Positions 33,652 through 34,678 of a stretch of DNA of 34,678 bases are shown in pieces. Both the position numbers and the translations under genes were made by a program. The notes beneath the pieces are model-generated. The model did no database searches. It was not told where the DNA came from and saw only the letters and a program-made list of their open reading frames with translations. Every line of letters begins with the position of its first letter. Position 1 is the first letter of the stretch. The DNA comes from Pseudomonas sp. Root71 (lineage in GTDB: Bacteria > Pseudomonadota > Gammaproteobacteria > Pseudomonadales > Pseudomonadaceae): positions 135,926-170,603 of the forward strand of contig NZ_LMHY01000028.1 in the NCBI RefSeq assembly GCF_001429045.1, read 5' to 3'.

Positions 33652-34485
33652 ATGAAGCACGCCGTTGCCAAGAACGCCGACAAGGCCCCGCGCTTCTGGC
33701 GTGATGATGCCCTGCCCTTCATCGAAGCCCGCTCCATCGCCGACGGGCGCGAAGTCTGCTACACCCGGCACGCCCACGAGCACTTTTCCATCGGGGCGAT
33801 CACCGCCGGGCGCAGTACTTATCTGCATGAGCAGTCGGCGTTCGAGGTCGGCGTCGGCACGGTGGTGCTGATGAACCCCGGCGACGTCCACGCCTGCAAC
33901 CCGATCGAAGACCAACCCTGGTCGTACCTGATGCTGTACGTCGATACGCCGTGGCTGACCGATTTGCAGCATCAGCTCGGGCTCAGCGATGACGCGGCGT
34001 TTCGCCGCTTTTCCCTGACCCATACCCGCGACGCCCACCTGTTTGCCGGCCTCGCGGGTTTGTATGAGGTGCTGGTCGATCCACAGCAAGACGTGCTGCG
34101 CAAACACAGCGTGGCCGTGGAGTTCTTTACCGAGGTTCAACTACGACTCAACCCGGCAGCCCAGCCGCTGCGCGAACCCAACTTCAAGCTGGAGCGCGCG
34201 GCCGATTACATCCGTGACCACTGCACGCAAACCCTCAGGCTCGAAGACATTTGCCAGGCGGCGCAACTGTCGCCGTCCTACCTGATCCGCGCCTTCAAGC
34301 AGCATTACGGCATGACGCCCCACGCGTTCCTGGTGAACCGGCGCATCCAGTTCGCCCAGGATCAATTGCGCAGCGGCAAGCTGATCGCGGACGTGGCACT
34401 GGAAGCGGGGTTCGCCGATCAGGCGCATTTTCAACGGGCATTCAAACAACACCTGGCGGCGACGCCGGGGCAGTATCGGGGGTGA
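33652..34485 (+). CDS. AraC-family transcriptional regulator
   Basis: This 277-residue regulator has an N-terminal cupin-like sensing domain (about 20-150; HAHEHFSIGAITAG, MNPGDVHACNP) and a C-terminal AraC DNA-binding domain with two helix-turn-helices (about 185-277; LEDICQAAQLSPSYLIRAFK and IADVALEAGFADQAHFQRAF). The start ATG 33652 has GAGGAG at five bases; a GTG two codons upstream is less likely. The ligand is unknown. Its likely targets are itself and the VOC gene just upstream. Confidence 0.93.
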   Translation: MKHAVAKNADKAPRFWRDDALPFIEARSIADGREVCYTRHAHEHFSIGAITAGRSTYLHEQSAFEVGVGTVVLMNPGDVHACNPIEDQPWSYLMLYVDTPWLTDLQHQLGLSDDAAFRRFSLTHTRDAHLFAGLAGLYEVLVDPQQDVLRKHSVAVEFFTEVQLRLNPAAQPLREPNFKLERAADYIRDHCTQTLRLEDICQAAQLSPSYLIRAFKQHYGMTPHAFLVNRRIQFAQDQLRSGKLIADVALEAGFADQAHFQRAFKQHLAATPGQYRG

Positions 34486-34494
34486 GCCATCTGA

Positions 34495-34678
34495 TCACCA
34501 CGCCCGCTCGGGAAACTCGGCCTTGCGCAGCGGATGCGCACTGACAGGCAATAGTGCTGTCCGTCCATTGGGTTCGGTGCGGCCCTGAAATACCTCACCG
34601 CTTTGGCCAACCAATCGATAGGAATACGACGGCAGCTTGTTGCCCCATTCGTCGACTAGGAGGTAGCGCCCAAATCCT
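34495..34678 (-). CDS. C-terminal end of a truncated (window edge) protein
   Basis: On the minus strand an open frame runs from the window edge to TGA at 34495, giving the last 60 residues of a protein. The segment GFGRYLLVDEWGNKLPSY then VFQGRTEPNGRTALL looks like the small beta-sandwich module found at the ends of type VI secretion VgrG/PAAR-associated and similar proteins. The start and most of the protein are outside the window, so the identity is open. It converges with the AraC gene, 9 bases apart. Confidence 0.55.
   Translation of the reverse strand, partial: GFGRYLLVDEWGNKLPSYSYRLVGQSGEVFQGRTEPNGRTALLPVSAHPLRKAEFPERAW

Overview
The window is chromosomal DNA of a fluorescent Pseudomonas, most likely the P. 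fluorescens group. The evidence is high GC content, Pseudomonas-type proteins throughout (PepN, LdcA, the DnaQ/RnhA pair, tandem YejA-like proteins next to YejBEF and FabI), and several families of Pseudomonas REP-type inverted repeats between genes. I see no rRNA, tRNA, CRISPR, insertion sequence, phage or plasmid genes. Most of the window is conserved housekeeping DNA. Accessory material lies in the last 8.5 kb and in the intergenic repeats.

Layout. (1) 1-277 is an intergenic array of small hairpins resembling a dispersed Pseudomonas repeat. (2) 278-6794, minus strand, is a tightly packed operon read nadK, metallophosphoesterase, rhomboid protease, DUF1315, DUF2797, pepN, with stop/start overlaps at three junctions. 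(3) 6912-10573 carries a DUF1853 protein, a REP pair, an FMN reductase, a 75-residue orphan protein, a LysR regulator and a GNAT acetyltransferase. (4) 10588-16204 carries lysine decarboxylase ldcA, dnaQ, rnhA and a methyltransferase (all minus), then divergent gloB. (5) 16304-26107, plus strand, holds mltD with a terminator, then two tandem peptide-binding proteins, yejB, yejE, yejF and fabI, ending in a strong terminator and a perfect 30-bp REP palindrome. (6) 26242-28131 holds a LysR pseudogene divergent from a glyoxalase-fold protein, a REP pair, and a GGDEF protein that has lost its catalytic residues. (7) 28206-31420, minus, is a periplasmic molybdenum hydroxylase operon: 2Fe-2S subunit, Tat-exported molybdopterin subunit, and a diheme cytochrome c. 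(8) 31593-32848, minus, is nnrS preceded by a translationally coupled 33-codon gene. (9) 33115-34485 is a VOC protein followed by an AraC regulator. (10) The right edge cuts a minus-strand gene whose last 60 codons are visible.

How the genes work together. The yej block forms an ABC importer for peptides or peptide-like molecules with two alternative periplasmic receptors, next to the lytic transglycosylase MltD, so a role in recovering wall-derived or other peptides is plausible. The molybdenum hydroxylase would pass electrons from the Mo centre through the Fe-S subunit to the diheme cytochrome. The nadK-pepN operon joins NADP synthesis to phosphatase, membrane proteolysis and peptide turnover.

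The items most worth a second look are the 33-residue leader gene of nnrS, a G9 tract at the nadK/phosphatase junction where one added base would fuse the two proteins, a possible GIY-YIG-like fold with a cysteine cluster in the DUF2797 protein, the triple-degenerate GGDEF protein, and the internally deleted LysR gene. I did not find a clear new multi-gene system.
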